A stretch of DNA of 64,000 nt. Source: Actinomycetaceae bacterium (lineage in GTDB: Bacteria; Actinomycetota; Actinomycetes; Actinomycetales; Actinomycetaceae). Within the stretch, counting starts at the first letter, position 1. Every line of letters starts with the position of its first letter. The DNA lies in assembly GCA_030538185.1 (NCBI GenBank), contig JAUNUK010000001.1:112296-176295 (forward strand), written 5' to 3'. Below are positions 54,187 through 64,000 of the stretch, in pieces. The translations under genes were made by a program, and so were the position numbers. The notes below the pieces were generated by a model, which worked only from the letters and a program-made list of their open reading frames with translations, did no database searches and was not told the DNA's origin.

Positions 54187-54756
54187 ATGGAAACACAGCG
54201 CCTAGGCCTGGAAGAGATGGTGCCCCCCGGCCCCGTCCTCAAGGGTGTTGAAACTGTTGTCAACCTGGCTCGAAGCGTCTCGCTTTGGCCTGTCACGATG
54301 GGTTTGGCGTGTTGTGCTATCGAGATGATGGCAACAGCCGCCCCACGCTTCGACATTGCCCGCATCGGCTCTGAGGTCTTCCGCGCCTCCCCGCGCCACG
54401 CCGACCTCATGTTGGTCTCAGGGCGCGTGTCCCAAAAGATGGCCCCCGTTATCCGCGCCATCTATGACCAGATGCCCGAACCAAAGTGGGTTATCGCCAT
54501 GGGCGCGTGCGCCTCCTCGGGCGGCGTCTTCAATAACTACGCCGTGGTCCAAGGAGCCGACCACATCGTCCCCGTGGACCTTTACCTCCCTGGTTGCCCG
54601 CCGCGCCCCGAAATGCTTATCGGCGCGATTTTGTCCCTGCACGACTCGATCCAAAAAGATCCCTTGGGCAAACACCGCGAAGAGGCCATCCGTAAGGCTG
54701 AGGAGGCCGCTTTGTCCGCCCTTCCCACCTCCGAACAGAAGGGGTTATTGGCATGA
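54187..54756 (+). CDS. nuoB: NADH-quinone oxidoreductase subunit B
   Basis: 189 residues from ATG 54187. Cluster N2 ligands are visible in [20 protein letters not shown] and LPGCPPRPE. Starts 119 bases after nuoA and overlaps nuoC by 4 bases. Confidence 0.97.
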   Translation: METQRLGLEEMVPPGPVLKGVETVVNLARSVSLWPVTMGLACCAIEMMATAAPRFDIARIGSEVFRASPRHADLMLVSGRVSQKMAPVIRAIYDQMPEPKWVIAMGACASSGGVFNNYAVVQGADHIVPVDLYLPGCPPRPEMLIGAILSLHDSIQKDPLGKHREEAIRKAEEAALSALPTSEQKGLLA

Positions 54757-55502
54757 GTGACACACCTTCCACAGACATTGCCGAGGACGAATCCGCAAGT
54801 CCTGTGGCACTTGCGCAAAACTCTGCCCGCAAGGCCCCGGCGCCAGAAGTAGTTGAGATCCGCATCGGCTCCTTTGGCGCACATGGCACGGGAGACACCT
54901 CCGGTTTTGGCGGCGAGGTCCGCCAGGTGGTTATCCCAGGTGAAAGCCCGCGCCCCTACGGTTCGTGGTTCGACGAGGTCGTCGACTACCTGGAAGAAGA
55001 CCTGCGCAGCGAGGACCTGGACCCCACACAGGTCATTGAAAAGGTCACGACCGACCGCGGTGAGCTGACCATTTATGTGGACCGTGACTATATCGTGAAT
55101 GTGGCCCGTCACCTGCGTGATGATCAAGATCTGCGTTTTGAACTGTGCATGGGGGTCTCCGGTGTTCACTACCCGGGCAATAAAGGCCGCGAACTGCACG
55201 CCGTTTACCACTTCTTCTCGCTGACGCACGCGCGCCAGTTGCGGATCGAGGTGACGTGCCCGGACAGTGACCCGCGTATTCCTTCCATCGTTGGCCTCTA
55301 CCCAGGAAACGATTGGCATGAACGCGAAACCTTCGACCTGATGGGCATTATTTTCACAGGGCATCCGGGGTTGACCAGGTCGGCTATGCCCGATGACTGG
55401 ATAGGTCATCCGCAACGCAAGGATTACCCGCTGGGTGGGATTCCGGTGGAGTACAAGGGCGCGACCATACCGCCGCCAGATGCGAGGAGGAACTATTCAT
55501 GA
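54753..55502 (+). CDS. nuoC: NADH-quinone oxidoreductase subunit C
   Basis: 249 residues from ATG 54753. Conserved [28 protein letters not shown] block near the C-terminus. A variable N-terminal region of about 40 residues holds a one-mismatch motif copy (CCGAGGACG, about 54780-54788). Confidence 0.96.
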   Translation: MSDTPSTDIAEDESASPVALAQNSARKAPAPEVVEIRIGSFGAHGTGDTSGFGGEVRQVVIPGESPRPYGSWFDEVVDYLEEDLRSEDLDPTQVIEKVTTDRGELTIYVDRDYIVNVARHLRDDQDLRFELCMGVSGVHYPGNKGRELHAVYHFFSLTHARQLRIEVTCPDSDPRIPSIVGLYPGNDWHERETFDLMGIIFTGHPGLTRSAMPDDWIGHPQRKDYPLGGIPVEYKGATIPPPDARRNYS

Positions 55503-56896
55503 GTCCTGTGTCTTCGATGAATGGCGAAAAAATGAACCAGAGTGCAACAGATTCAGCGCCCTTCCAGGCCACCGCTGGCGCCTCGGCTTTTGACCCCGAG
55601 GCCAAGGAGTACTTCGTCAATGACGCCGGGGATTGGGAGACCATCTCTGCTGAGGTTGACTCCATGACCCACGATCGCATAGCGGTCAATATGGGCCCAG
55701 TTCACCCCTCTACGCACGGGGTTTTGCGCGTCGTCCTCGAACTTGATGGGGAAACCGTAAAAGACATGCGTCTGGGGACCGGCTACCTGCACACGGGTAT
55801 CGAAAAGAACATGGAGTACCGCAACTACACGCAGGGCGTGGCTTACTGCACCCGTATGGACTACTTGGCCCCCTTCTTTACCGAGGTCGCCTACTGTTTG
55901 GCCGTTGAAAAACTCTTGGGCATCACGGATAAGATCCCTCAGCGCGCAACCTTGATCCGCGTGCTTCTGATGGAGCTCAACCGCATCGGATCGCACCTGG
56001 TCGCCATCGGTACTGGCGCCAATGAAATGGGTGCCACCACGATGTTGACCATCGGTTTCAGGGGCCGTGAAGAAATCCTGCGCATCTTTGAGCACGTCTC
56101 TGGCCTGCGCATGAACCACGAGTACATCCGTCCCGGTGGTCTGGCTCAAGACATTCCGGCAGACACGATTCAGATGATCCGCGAAAAATTGCCCATCATC
56201 AAGCACGACGCGGAAGAGATGCAGGCCCTCGTGATGGCCAACCCGATCTTCGTCAAGCGTATGAAAGACGTGGGCTATATTTCGCTGTCGGCGGGCCTTG
56301 CCCTGGGGCTTACCGGCCCGTGTTTGCGCGCGGCTGGCTACCCCCTCGATATGCGTAAAATGCAGCCCTACTGTGGGTATGAAACCTATGACTTCGATGT
56401 GCCCACCTACGACCATTCGGACTGTTACACCCGCACGGCGATTCGTTTCGACGAGATGTACGAATCCCTGAAGATCATCTACCAGGTCCTAGATCGCCTG
56501 GAGGGCACAGAGGGGCAACCCGTTATGGTCGACGACCCACACATCGCTTGGCCTGCCAAGATGTCTTTGGGTTCGGACGGTCAAGGCCAGTCCCCAGAAC
56601 ACGTCGCCGAGATCATGGGTTCTTCCATGGAAGCCTTGATTCACCACTTCAAGATGGTCACCGAGGGCTTCCGCGTGCCTGCCGGCCAAGTCTTCCAAAT
56701 GATCGAGCACGCCAAGGGCGTCCAAGGCGTCCATCTGGTTGCCGACGGCGGGACCAGGCCTTATCGCTCGCATTTCCGCGACCCAAGTTATTCCAACCTG
56801 CAGTCCGCTTCCATCATTTGCGAGGGCGGGCTCATTGCTGATGTTGTCGTTGCGCTGGGCTCCCTTGACCCGGTGCTGGGAGGGGTGGACCGCTGA
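55499..56896 (+). CDS. nuoD: NADH-quinone oxidoreductase subunit D
   Basis: 465 residues from ATG 55499 (4-base overlap). [53 protein letters not shown] and the PVMVDDPHI to [22 protein letters not shown] end identify NuoD, which forms the quinone site with NuoB. Confidence 0.97.
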   Translation: MSPVSSMNGEKMNQSATDSAPFQATAGASAFDPEAKEYFVNDAGDWETISAEVDSMTHDRIAVNMGPVHPSTHGVLRVVLELDGETVKDMRLGTGYLHTGIEKNMEYRNYTQGVAYCTRMDYLAPFFTEVAYCLAVEKLLGITDKIPQRATLIRVLLMELNRIGSHLVAIGTGANEMGATTMLTIGFRGREEILRIFEHVSGLRMNHEYIRPGGLAQDIPADTIQMIREKLPIIKHDAEEMQALVMANPIFVKRMKDVGYISLSAGLALGLTGPCLRAAGYPLDMRKMQPYCGYETYDFDVPTYDHSDCYTRTAIRFDEMYESLKIIYQVLDRLEGTEGQPVMVDDPHIAWPAKMSLGSDGQGQSPEHVAEIMGSSMEALIHHFKMVTEGFRVPAGQVFQMIEHAKGVQGVHLVADGGTRPYRSHFRDPSYSNLQSASIICEGGLIADVVVALGSLDPVLGGVDR

Positions 56897-57597
56897 TGAG
56901 TACGTACAGCCCAGAGGTAGATGAACGCCTGCGCCGCGAGGCAGCTCAAATCATCGCCCGCTACCCCGAAGGACACGAGCGTTCTGCTCTGCTGCCCATG
57001 CTGCACTTGGTCCAGTCCCAGGACGGTTACGTCTCTGCCAATGGAATCGCCCTGTGCGCAGAGATCCTGGATCTCTCTCGCGCCGAAGTCTCTGCTGTGG
57101 CAACCTTTTATTCCCAGTACAAACGTCACCCCAACGGCGAATACACGGTAGGTGTGTGTACAAACGCGCTGTGTGCAGTCATGGGTGGGGACGGCATCTA
57201 TAAGGCGCTATCTGAACACTTGGGCATCGAACACGATGAGACCACCGAGGATAAGAAAATAACCTTAGAGGCCGTCGAGTGCAACGCCGCCTGTGACTAT
57301 GCCCCAGTGGTCATGGTCAACTGGGAGTTTTTCGACAACCAGACCCCGTCCTCGGCAATAAAGCTGGTGGACGATATTCGCGCAGGTCGTGATGTTAAGC
57401 CAACACGTGGCCCGGATAAGGTAGCGACCTTCAAGGAAGTCAGCCGTACCTTGGCTGGTTTTGAAGATGGCCTAGTCGATCAGGGACCGAGCGCAGGGGA
57501 GGCGTCCTTGGTGGGCCTCAAGATTGCATCCGAGCGAGGCTGGGGCGTGCCTGCTGAACCTGCCCCGACTTCCAAGGAAGAGGAGGCTGGGAAGTGA
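56896..57597 (+). CDS. nuoE: NADH-quinone oxidoreductase subunit E
   Basis: 233 residues from ATG 56896 (TGATG). Thioredoxin-like [2Fe-2S] ligands in CTNALCAVMGG and CNAACDYAPVV. The C-terminal extension of about 60 residues is longer than usual, as in many actinobacteria. Confidence 0.96.
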   Translation: MSTYSPEVDERLRREAAQIIARYPEGHERSALLPMLHLVQSQDGYVSANGIALCAEILDLSRAEVSAVATFYSQYKRHPNGEYTVGVCTNALCAVMGGDGIYKALSEHLGIEHDETTEDKKITLEAVECNAACDYAPVVMVNWEFFDNQTPSSAIKLVDDIRAGRDVKPTRGPDKVATFKEVSRTLAGFEDGLVDQGPSAGEASLVGLKIASERGWGVPAEPAPTSKEEEAGK

Positions 57598-58898
57598 GTG
57601 ACGTTTCGCTTGCACAAGAGGTTCCTTTGACGCCTATCGTCTCTGAGATCTGGGGTCAAGATCGTTCCTGGACCCTGGATGTCTACCGGGCAAACGGCGG
57701 ATACAAGGCCCTAGAAAAGGCCCGCGCTTTAGAACCCGCCCAGATTACCGAGGCCGTTAAGGCCTCTGGCCTGCGCGGGCGTGGGGGCGCTGGATTCCCC
57801 ACGGGACTGAAGTGGTCCTTCCTGCCTCCTGATGACGGCAAACCCCGCTACTTGGTGGTCAACGCCGATGAGTCAGAGCCAGGGACCTGTAAAGACATCC
57901 CGCATCTCATGGCAAATCCCCACTTGCTTATTGAAGGCATGGCCATTACCTCAAGGGCGATACGTTGTGAACACGCCTTTGTTTACCTGCGCGGAGAGGT
58001 CGTCCATGTCTACCGCCGCTTGTTGGCGGCAATCCGTGAAGCCGAGGAGGCAGGCCTGCTGCAAGGCCTAAAGATAACGGCACACGCTGGTGCCGGCGCC
58101 TACATCTGTGGCGAGGAAACGGCCTTGCTGGATTCTCTTGAAGGCCTGCGTGGGCACCCCCGCCTCAAACCGCCATTCCCGGCAGTCGAAGGGCTCTATG
58201 CCAGGCCGACGGTTGTCAATAATGTTGAAACCATCAGCCAGGTACCCGGTATCTTTGGACACTCGGTCGACTGGTTTACGCAAATGGGGACCGAAAAGTC
58301 CAAGGGGCACGGCCTGTTTTCCATCTCAGGACACGTTGAAAACCCTGGCCAATTCGAGGCCCCCTATGGCATCACCATGCGACAGCTTATTGATATGGCT
58401 GGTGGCATGCGCAAGGGCCACAAGCTGAAGTTCTGGGTCCCGGGTGGCTCATCGACGCCGCTGCTCACCCCAGATCACCTGGATGTGCCTTTGACCTACG
58501 AAGAAGTCGTGACAGCCGGGTCCATGCTGGCCACCCGCGCCTTGCAGGTCTTTGACGAAACGACCTCGGTTGTGCGTGTAATAAGCCGCTGGACGGACTT
58601 CTACCAGCATGAATCCTGCGGTAAATGTACGCCCTGTAGGGAAGGTACCTACTGGATGAAACAGCTCATGCACTCCTTTGAGGCGGGCACTGCAAAGCCA
58701 ACGGATATTGATCTCTTGTATGAGATCACCGGCAATATCGCCGGACGCTGCTTCTGTGCCCTGGGGGACGCTGCGGCTACTCCGCCGAAGTCAGCCATTG
58801 AGCTATTCCGCGAAGAGTTTGAGGCCGGATGCCATACACCCGCTTGGGAGCTCTTCCCCTACGAGGCTTCCGCTCTCTACGAAGAGGCAGGTAAATAA
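57594..58898 (+). CDS. nuoF: NADH-quinone oxidoreductase subunit F
   Basis: 434 residues from GTG 57594 (4-base overlap). FMN and NADH binding: GLRGRGGAGFPTGLKWSF, NADESEPGTCKD and GAGAYICGEETALLDSLEG; the 4Fe-4S cluster in ESCGKCTPCREG with a distal Cys in GRCFCALG. Confidence 0.97.
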   Translation: MSDVSLAQEVPLTPIVSEIWGQDRSWTLDVYRANGGYKALEKARALEPAQITEAVKASGLRGRGGAGFPTGLKWSFLPPDDGKPRYLVVNADESEPGTCKDIPHLMANPHLLIEGMAITSRAIRCEHAFVYLRGEVVHVYRRLLAAIREAEEAGLLQGLKITAHAGAGAYICGEETALLDSLEGLRGHPRLKPPFPAVEGLYARPTVVNNVETISQVPGIFGHSVDWFTQMGTEKSKGHGLFSISGHVENPGQFEAPYGITMRQLIDMAGGMRKGHKLKFWVPGGSSTPLLTPDHLDVPLTYEEVVTAGSMLATRALQVFDETTSVVRVISRWTDFYQHESCGKCTPCREGTYWMKQLMHSFEAGTAKPTDIDLLYEITGNIAGRCFCALGDAAATPPKSAIELFREEFEAGCHTPAWELFPYEASALYEEAGK

Positions 58899-61510
58899 TG
58901 ACACCCCCAGTTCAAGACCTGGTTACCATTTCTATCGACGGCAAGGCCGTTGAGGTACCCAAAGGAACCCTCGTTATTCGCGCTGCTGAACAGGTTGGCG
59001 TACACATCCCACGCTTTTGTGACCACCCCCTACTGAAACCAGTGGCCGCATGTCGCGCCTGTTTGGTTGATGTTGCGACCCCAGGCAGGGACGGCACCAT
59101 CCAAAAGATGCCCAAGCCACAACCGGCGTGTTCCACAACGGTCACACCCGGCATGGAGGTGGAAACCCAATACACCTCTGAAGTGGCAAAGAAAGCACAA
59201 GAGGGCGTCTTGGAATTCCTCTTGGTCAATCACCCTCTGGACTGTCCTGTGTGTGACAAGGGCGGCGAATGTCCCCTTCAAAACCAGGCAATGTCCGATG
59301 GTCGCGCAGACTCACGTTTCACGGGAGCCAAACGCCTGCAGGCCAAACCGGTACGCCTAACCTCCGAAATCCTGCTTGACCGCGAACGCTGCATCCTTTG
59401 TCAGCGCTGCGTGCGCTTCGGCAAAGAGATCCCCGGCGACGCCTTCTTGGACCTCCAAGGCCGCGGCGGCGGTGCCTCCCCCCTGGACGCTCACGGTTTC
59501 CTGGGCGAACAGATCGGCAACTTCGACACACAGATCCTGGGCTTCGTCGACGAGGCCGACAACCCTGACGGGCACACAACGACACGCACAGAGTCCCTCA
59601 CCGGGCCCTGTGGTGAAGCCGGCCTCATCGGTTCAGCCCACGCAGGCCCCGTCAGCCTCGAAGACAGGGATCTCTCGGGCAGGGCATTCTCGTCCTATTT
59701 CTCGGGCAATGTCATCCAGATCTGTCCAGTCGGCGCACTGACAAGCGCAACCTACCGTTTCCGTTCACGGCCCTTCGACCTCGTTTCCACCCCGTCTGTC
59801 ACCGATCACGATGCCAGCGGTGCGGCTATCCGCGTGGATGCCCGTCGCGGCCAGGTCCTACGCCACCTGGCCGGCGAAGACGCGGAGGTCAACGAAGAAT
59901 GGCTGTCTGACAAGGATCGTTTCGCTTTCACCTGGCAGGCTTCCCCCGACAGGCTGACTTCCCCCATGATCAGGGCCGAGGACGGCACGCTGGTAGCGAC
60001 CTCGTGGCCAACGGCCCTGCGCGCAGCAGCCGAGGGGCTGGCCAAGGCAAAAGCAGCCAATGGTGTAGCCTTCCTGCCCGGTGGGCGTCTGACATTCGAA
60101 GATGCCTACGCCTGGTCCAAGTTTGCCCGGGTTGTGGCAGGTTCAAATGCCATTGATTTCCGTGCCCGCACTTGCACCCAGGAAGAAGCCGACCTGCTGC
60201 GCGCCGACGTAGCAGGCTCTGGCCTGGGAGTGACCTATGCGGATGTCGAAAAGGCTCCACAGGTCTTGGCCGTGGGCTTCGAAGCGGAAGATGAATGCGC
60301 CACGCTGTACCTGCGTCTGCGCAAGGCCGTAGATGCCGGGACCACCAAGGTCTGTGTCTTGTCCCCCTTCACAACGCCAGGGTCCAAGAAACTCAAAGCC
60401 ACAGTGTTAAAGGCACAACCAGGTACAGAAGCTGAGGTCATCGCGGCTATCACCAAAGATGCCGAGGGCGGCCTCGGCAATCTGGCCACCTCGCTAGGAC
60501 AAGACGGCTCGATCATCTTGCTGGGCGAAAGGGCTGCCGACACACCGGGCCTCATCACCCAGGTGCGTGCCCTGGCACAGCGCACGGGTGCCCGACTGGC
60601 CTGGATTCCTCGCCGCGCAGGTGAGCGCGGCGCCCTGGAGGCCGGCTGCTTCCCGAATCTGCTTCCTTTTGGCCGCACAACCGAGGATGCGGAAGCGCGC
60701 GCGGATGTGGCCGCGGTTTGGGGTGTTGACTCCTTACCGGACGCTCCGTTCAGGTGCCAAGAACGCATCATCGAATACCTCAACGAGGACAAGCTATCCG
60801 CCCTCGTCATTGGGGGAGTCGACCTGCGAGATATGCCCGAACAAGATGCAACCCGTGCCGCCTTAGCCAATGCGGATTTCGTCGTCCAACTTGAGGTGCG
60901 CCACTCGGCCATCACCCCTGATGCTGATGTCGTATTCCCGGTGGCGCCCCCGCATGAGAAGGCAGGCACCTTCATCAACTGGGAGGGTCGCTTGCGTCCC
61001 TTTGGCCAGGCATTGACGTCCAAGGAACTGTCAGACCATGCGGTCTTGGACCGACTGGCTAAAGCCAGTGGTGTTGACCTGGGCACCTATACCCTGAAAG
61101 AGATCCACACAGAGCTGGCCCAGTTGAAGGACTGGGACGGTGCGCGTGCGCCTTTCAGGGACAAACCGATGAACCAAACCCCGGTACTGCAGCCAGGACA
61201 AGCCGTCCTCGGGATGTGGAAGCCTTTGTTGGACGCGGGAAGGTGTCAAGACGGTGAACCTCATTTGGCGGGAACCTCGCGCGTGCCCGTGGCCCGCGTT
61301 TCTGCCGCAACGGCAAAGGCCAATAACCTACAAAGCGGTGTTGCTTTGAGCACCGATAAGGGCGTCATTACGTTGCCCCTCGTGGTGACTGATATGCCTG
61401 ATGAGACCGTATGGGTGCCCCAGTGTTCTGCCGGGTCTACGGTTTATGCAACCTTGGGTGCCGCCTACGGTGCCGTTGTTTCACTCAATCCTGCGGAGGT
61501 GACTCAGTGA
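58898..61510 (+). CDS. nuoG: NADH-quinone oxidoreductase subunit G
   Basis: 870 residues from ATG 58898. N-terminal [2Fe-2S] in CDHPLLKPVAACRACLVD, 4Fe-4S ligands in CPVCDKGGECPLQNQ and CILCQRCVRFGKEI, and a molybdopterin-oxidoreductase-like body. Motif copy 60462-60470 is followed by an inverted partial copy, together making TGCCGAGG-gcgg-CCTCGGCA (60461-60480), encoding AEGGLGN in a variable part. Confidence 0.96.
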   Translation: MTPPVQDLVTISIDGKAVEVPKGTLVIRAAEQVGVHIPRFCDHPLLKPVAACRACLVDVATPGRDGTIQKMPKPQPACSTTVTPGMEVETQYTSEVAKKAQEGVLEFLLVNHPLDCPVCDKGGECPLQNQAMSDGRADSRFTGAKRLQAKPVRLTSEILLDRERCILCQRCVRFGKEIPGDAFLDLQGRGGGASPLDAHGFLGEQIGNFDTQILGFVDEADNPDGHTTTRTESLTGPCGEAGLIGSAHAGPVSLEDRDLSGRAFSSYFSGNVIQICPVGALTSATYRFRSRPFDLVSTPSVTDHDASGAAIRVDARRGQVLRHLAGEDAEVNEEWLSDKDRFAFTWQASPDRLTSPMIRAEDGTLVATSWPTALRAAAEGLAKAKAANGVAFLPGGRLTFEDAYAWSKFARVVAGSNAIDFRARTCTQEEADLLRADVAGSGLGVTYADVEKAPQVLAVGFEAEDECATLYLRLRKAVDAGTTKVCVLSPFTTPGSKKLKATVLKAQPGTEAEVIAAITKDAEGGLGNLATSLGQDGSIILLGERAADTPGLITQVRALAQRTGARLAWIPRRAGERGALEAGCFPNLLPFGRTTEDAEARADVAAVWGVDSLPDAPFRCQERIIEYLNEDKLSALVIGGVDLRDMPEQDATRAALANADFVVQLEVRHSAITPDADVVFPVAPPHEKAGTFINWEGRLRPFGQALTSKELSDHAVLDRLAKASGVDLGTYTLKEIHTELAQLKDWDGARAPFRDKPMNQTPVLQPGQAVLGMWKPLLDAGRCQDGEPHLAGTSRVPVARVSAATAKANNLQSGVALSTDKGVITLPLVVTDMPDETVWVPQCSAGSTVYATLGAAYGAVVSLNPAEVTQ

Positions 61511-62871
61511 ACGCCCTCGTCATGTCGATACCCGCTGTAAATCAAGCTGTAAATCAAGCTGTGCAACCAGCGGCTGTAGAGGACATATTTGTGGATGACA
61601 CTTGGTGGATAGCGCTGATAAAAGCTGTGTTCATCGTGGTATTCCTGATTGTGTCCGTCATCTTGGGGCTGTGGGTCGAACGGCGCCTCATTGGGCGCAT
61701 CCAGACCCGCCCGGGGCCAAACGTGCGCGGCCCCTTGGGGCTGTTTCAGGCCTTGGGGGACGCCGGAAAGCTCATCTTCAAGGAAGATTTCTGGCTGCGC
61801 GGGGCTGATACCCTCATCTACCTGCTGGCTCCGATCATCTCTGCCACCACGGCTTTCGCCGTGTTCGGGTCGATTCCTTTCGGGCCGGTCGTGAACATCT
61901 TTGGGATCAGCACGCCCTTGCAGCTCTTTGACTCCAGCGTGACGGTCTTGATCATCTTGGCCATCACCTCGGTTGGCGTCTACGGCATTGTTTTGGGTGG
62001 CTGGTCTGCGAATTCTCCCTACCCCTTGCTGGGTGCTGTGCGCTCAACGGCACAGATCATCTCCTATGAACTGGCAATGGGGCTGTCCTTGGTCTCTGTC
62101 TTCCTGGTTTCAGGTTCCATGTCGACCTCGGAAATTGTTGAGGCCCAAAGTTCTGTGTGGTGGTGCTTTACCCTACTGCCGGCCTTTATCATCTACATGA
62201 TTTCAGTCTTCGGCGAAACCAACCGCCTGCCCTTTGACCTGACCGAATGTGAGGGCGAACTGGTCGCCGGTTACATGACCGAGTACTCCTCCATGAAGTT
62301 CGCCTGGTACTACCTGGCCGAATACATCAATATGTTCAACGTCTCTGCCGTGGCAGTGACCTTGTTCTTGGGCGGATGGCGTGCCCCCTTCGGTCTGTCG
62401 CTGGTCAACGACGGCATGTTCAACGAGGGCTTCTGGCCGATGCTGTGGTTCTTGGGCAAGCTGTGGGTCCTGTTCGCCACCTTCGTATGGGTGCGCGGAA
62501 CCCTGGTGCGTTTCCGCTACGACCAGTTCATGAACTTCGGGTGGAAGCGCCTCATCCCGATTGCCTTGCTGTGGTTGGTGGCCGTGGCCGTCATCCAGGC
62601 TTTCGTCCAGTTCTCTGCCGTCGAGGTTGACAAGCTGATGATCGGGATTGCCGCCGTGTGTTTGGTGGCCTTCGTCATCCTGTGGTTCGTGCCAGAAAAG
62701 AAACCGGCTCCGCCTCCCATCGAGGGCGCCTTTGACCCGATGGCGGGGGGCTTCCCAGTGCCACCTATGCCGGGCCAAGTTCTTCCGCCTTCGCCGAGGG
62801 CGGGCCGTATGAAGGTCGCGCATGCCATAACGCCTGCCGCATTAGGCGACAAGGAGGGCCACAATGAGTGA
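61507..62871 (+). CDS. nuoH: NADH-quinone oxidoreductase subunit H
   Basis: 454 residues from GTG 61507, with GGAGGTGA 5 bases upstream; the longer reading inside nuoG is rejected. Eight helices; [21 protein letters not shown] and [22 protein letters not shown] identify NuoH. The N-terminus has a tandem VNQA repeat and the C-terminal 60-residue Pro-rich tail holds motif copy 62794-62802. Confidence 0.96.
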   Translation: MNALVMSIPAVNQAVNQAVQPAAVEDIFVDDTWWIALIKAVFIVVFLIVSVILGLWVERRLIGRIQTRPGPNVRGPLGLFQALGDAGKLIFKEDFWLRGADTLIYLLAPIISATTAFAVFGSIPFGPVVNIFGISTPLQLFDSSVTVLIILAITSVGVYGIVLGGWSANSPYPLLGAVRSTAQIISYELAMGLSLVSVFLVSGSMSTSEIVEAQSSVWWCFTLLPAFIIYMISVFGETNRLPFDLTECEGELVAGYMTEYSSMKFAWYYLAEYINMFNVSAVAVTLFLGGWRAPFGLSLVNDGMFNEGFWPMLWFLGKLWVLFATFVWVRGTLVRFRYDQFMNFGWKRLIPIALLWLVAVAVIQAFVQFSAVEVDKLMIGIAAVCLVAFVILWFVPEKKPAPPPIEGAFDPMAGGFPVPPMPGQVLPPSPRAGRMKVAHAITPAALGDKEGHNE

Positions 62872-63574
62872 GGAACTTACCACCCCTGGAACGCCGGGCG
62901 CCTCGGAGGGCCAGGCAGTCGACAAACCCATAAGTGCTGCACCGTCCCTCTACCAGCGTCCCAAGAAGGGACCCATCGGGGAGTTGTTCGCGCCTGTGGC
63001 CGGATTTGGTGTGACCTTCACATCCATCTTCAGGCCCACGGTGACAGAGCAATACCCCTATGTGAAGGTGCCTACCCAGCCGCGTTATCACGGCAGGCAT
63101 CAGCTGAATCGCTATGCAGATGGCCTGGAAAAATGCGTCGGCTGCGAGCTGTGCGCCTGGGCATGTCCGGCGGATGCCATCTATGTTGAGGCCGCATCGA
63201 ATACACCCAATGCGCAATACTCTGCAGGTGAACGCTATGGCCGCGTCTACCAGATCAACTATTTGCGTTGTATCTTTTGCGCCATGTGTATTGAGGCATG
63301 TCCGACTCGCGCCTTGACCATGAACAATGATTACGAAATCTGGGATGAGACCCGCGAGGACATGATCTATACAAAAGACCAAATCCTTGCACCTCTAGAG
63401 CCTGGAATGTTGCAGGCTCCTCACCCGATGGTCGAAGGCATGTCGGATATTGACTACTACAAGGGCAAGGTCAGCGGTGCAACAGAAGCACAGCGTGCCT
63501 GGGTGCGTGAAAACCGCCCCGAGGACCCGAGCCTTGACCCAACAAGCCTTCAGGCAACGGAGGTGAAGAAATGA
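62864..63574 (+). CDS. nuoI: NADH-quinone oxidoreductase subunit I
   Basis: 236 residues from ATG 62864. Two [4Fe-4S] binding sets: [16 protein letters not shown] and [16 protein letters not shown]. Links peripheral and membrane arms. Confidence 0.97.
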   Translation: MSEELTTPGTPGASEGQAVDKPISAAPSLYQRPKKGPIGELFAPVAGFGVTFTSIFRPTVTEQYPYVKVPTQPRYHGRHQLNRYADGLEKCVGCELCAWACPADAIYVEAASNTPNAQYSAGERYGRVYQINYLRCIFCAMCIEACPTRALTMNNDYEIWDETREDMIYTKDQILAPLEPGMLQAPHPMVEGMSDIDYYKGKVSGATEAQRAWVRENRPEDPSLDPTSLQATEVKK

Positions 63575-64000
63575 ACGCGATACTGACCGCTGTTACTGCT
63601 GGTAGTTTATTCAACGCTGTACCGCCCATCGGTGCCCCCACCATTTCAACAGCCGAAGCGATTATGGCCGTGGCACTGGCCTTGACGACCTTGGCTTGTG
63701 CTTTGGGCGTGGCCTTTGCACGCCAGGCTGTTCACGCCGCTATCTACATGATCGGCGTCATGCTGTCCGTGGCCTTTATCTACTTTGCCCAAGGTGCCCC
63801 ATTCTTGGGTGCGGCCCAAATCGTGGTTTACACGGGCGCTATCATGATGCTTTTCGTCTTCGTGATTATGTTGGTGGGCGTCAATGCCTCAGATTCTCCC
63901 AAGGACTCCAAACCGGCGGTCATTGCGGCAATGGCCCTCATGGCCCTCGCATTGATCGTCGTCCTGATTGTTGCGGTGTACCGCAGTGGCCTACCGGACG
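63571..64000 (+). CDS. nuoJ: NADH-quinone oxidoreductase subunit J (partial)
   Basis: Starts at ATG 63571 (4-base overlap with nuoI) and runs off the window end. About 143 residues are visible with three to four membrane helices and the NuoJ core [14 protein letters not shown], ... [24 protein letters not shown]. The rest of the operon (nuoK-N) is expected downstream. Confidence 0.95.
   Translation, partial: MNAILTAVTAGSLFNAVPPIGAPTISTAEAIMAVALALTTLACALGVAFARQAVHAAIYMIGVMLSVAFIYFAQGAPFLGAAQIVVYTGAIMMLFVFVIMLVGVNASDSPKDSKPAVIAAMALMALALIVVLIVAVYRSGLPD

Larger units (their letters stand above)
688..62802. repeat. Dispersed motif ATTKCCGAGGGCGR, at least 44 exact core copies
   Basis: Start positions of exact CCGAGGGCG on +: 688, 2168, 3120, 9335, 11852, 12826, 13903, 17815, 19688, 25164, 26942, 28599, 30235, 31493, 32606, 33821, 39066, 40636, 43446, 50290, 50775, 52473, 60462, 62794. 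On - (CGCCCTCGG on +): 1564, 5266, 6642, 8835, 12620, 14530, 15850, 17001, 18876, 24971, 27821, 30370, 31776, 40754, 41808, 42954, 45696, 47487, 48542, 53476. Nineteen extend to ATTKCCGAGGGCG. Nine copies are intergenic (2168, 3120, 5266, 6642, 8835, 12620, 18876, 43446, 53476). Counted by eye, so a few may be missed. Confidence 0.9.

Noticed and set aside
688-62802. CCGAGGGCG as a Chi or FtsK-orienting (KOPS-like) sequence
   Set aside because: Those are strongly biased to one strand on a replichore. Here 24 versus 20 copies show no skew, although a window spanning an origin or terminus cannot be excluded.

Overview
This window comes from a high-GC Gram-positive bacterium, most likely an actinobacterium near Actinomycetaceae. 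Supporting signs are the GTG/ATG starts with GGAGG-type ribosome sites, a DUF3180 gene directly after folK, DisA, an actinobacterial-type menaquinone pathway, putative cell-wall-binding repeat proteins, a lipoprotein-type sortase and a complete-looking start of a complex I (nuo) operon. No rRNA, tRNA, CRISPR array or insertion sequence was recognised. Genus is not assignable by eye.

Layout. 1-2.2 kb: end of a folate operon (folP end, folB-folK fusion, DUF3180). 2.3-8.8 kb: Phd/PIN toxin-antitoxin pair, secreted cell-wall-binding protein, Pro-rich membrane protein, ACT-domain protein with UPF0210 partner, RHH/PIN pair. 8.9-16.2 kb: two-component system, membrane protein, disA, sortase, radA. 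16.4-18.8 kb: menA and a DUF1846 gene. 18.9-24.6 kb: third and fourth toxin-antitoxin pairs flanking an NlpC/P60 wall hydrolase and a TetR/membrane-protein convergent pair. 24.7-30.2 kb: DUF1684, dps, a 39-aa Cys-rich protein, membrane-anchored HNH nuclease, YtrA-type GntR with an ABC exporter. 30.2-39.3 kb: a LacI-linked mannoside locus (GH-A glycosidase, GH38, sugar ABC transporter). 39.3-51.8 kb: menaquinone genes menE, menB, menC, menD and a menF-menG fusion, with a DUF3048 lipoprotein and an HtrA protease. 52.4-53.4 kb: CbiM-CbiN-like cobalt/nickel transporter. 53.7-64 kb: nuoABCDEFGHI and the start of nuoJ. MenA-MenG would supply the quinone that complex I reduces, so much of the right half is one respiratory theme.

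The most unusual feature is not a gene. A short non-palindromic motif, 5'-ATTKCCGAGGGCGR-3' (core CCGAGGGCG), occurs at least 44 times as an exact 9-mer in 64 kb (24 on +, 20 on -), against roughly one or two expected by chance from base composition. It lies in intergenic gaps, gene tails, linkers and family-atypical insertions of proteins, and is read in all six translation frames, so selection is on the DNA. Its density, both-strand distribution and form resemble the DNA uptake sequences of Neisseriaceae and Pasteurellaceae. I know of no such system described in Actinobacteria, so this is proposed as a candidate uptake-signal system (inference). Two families of intergenic palindromic repeats are also present.
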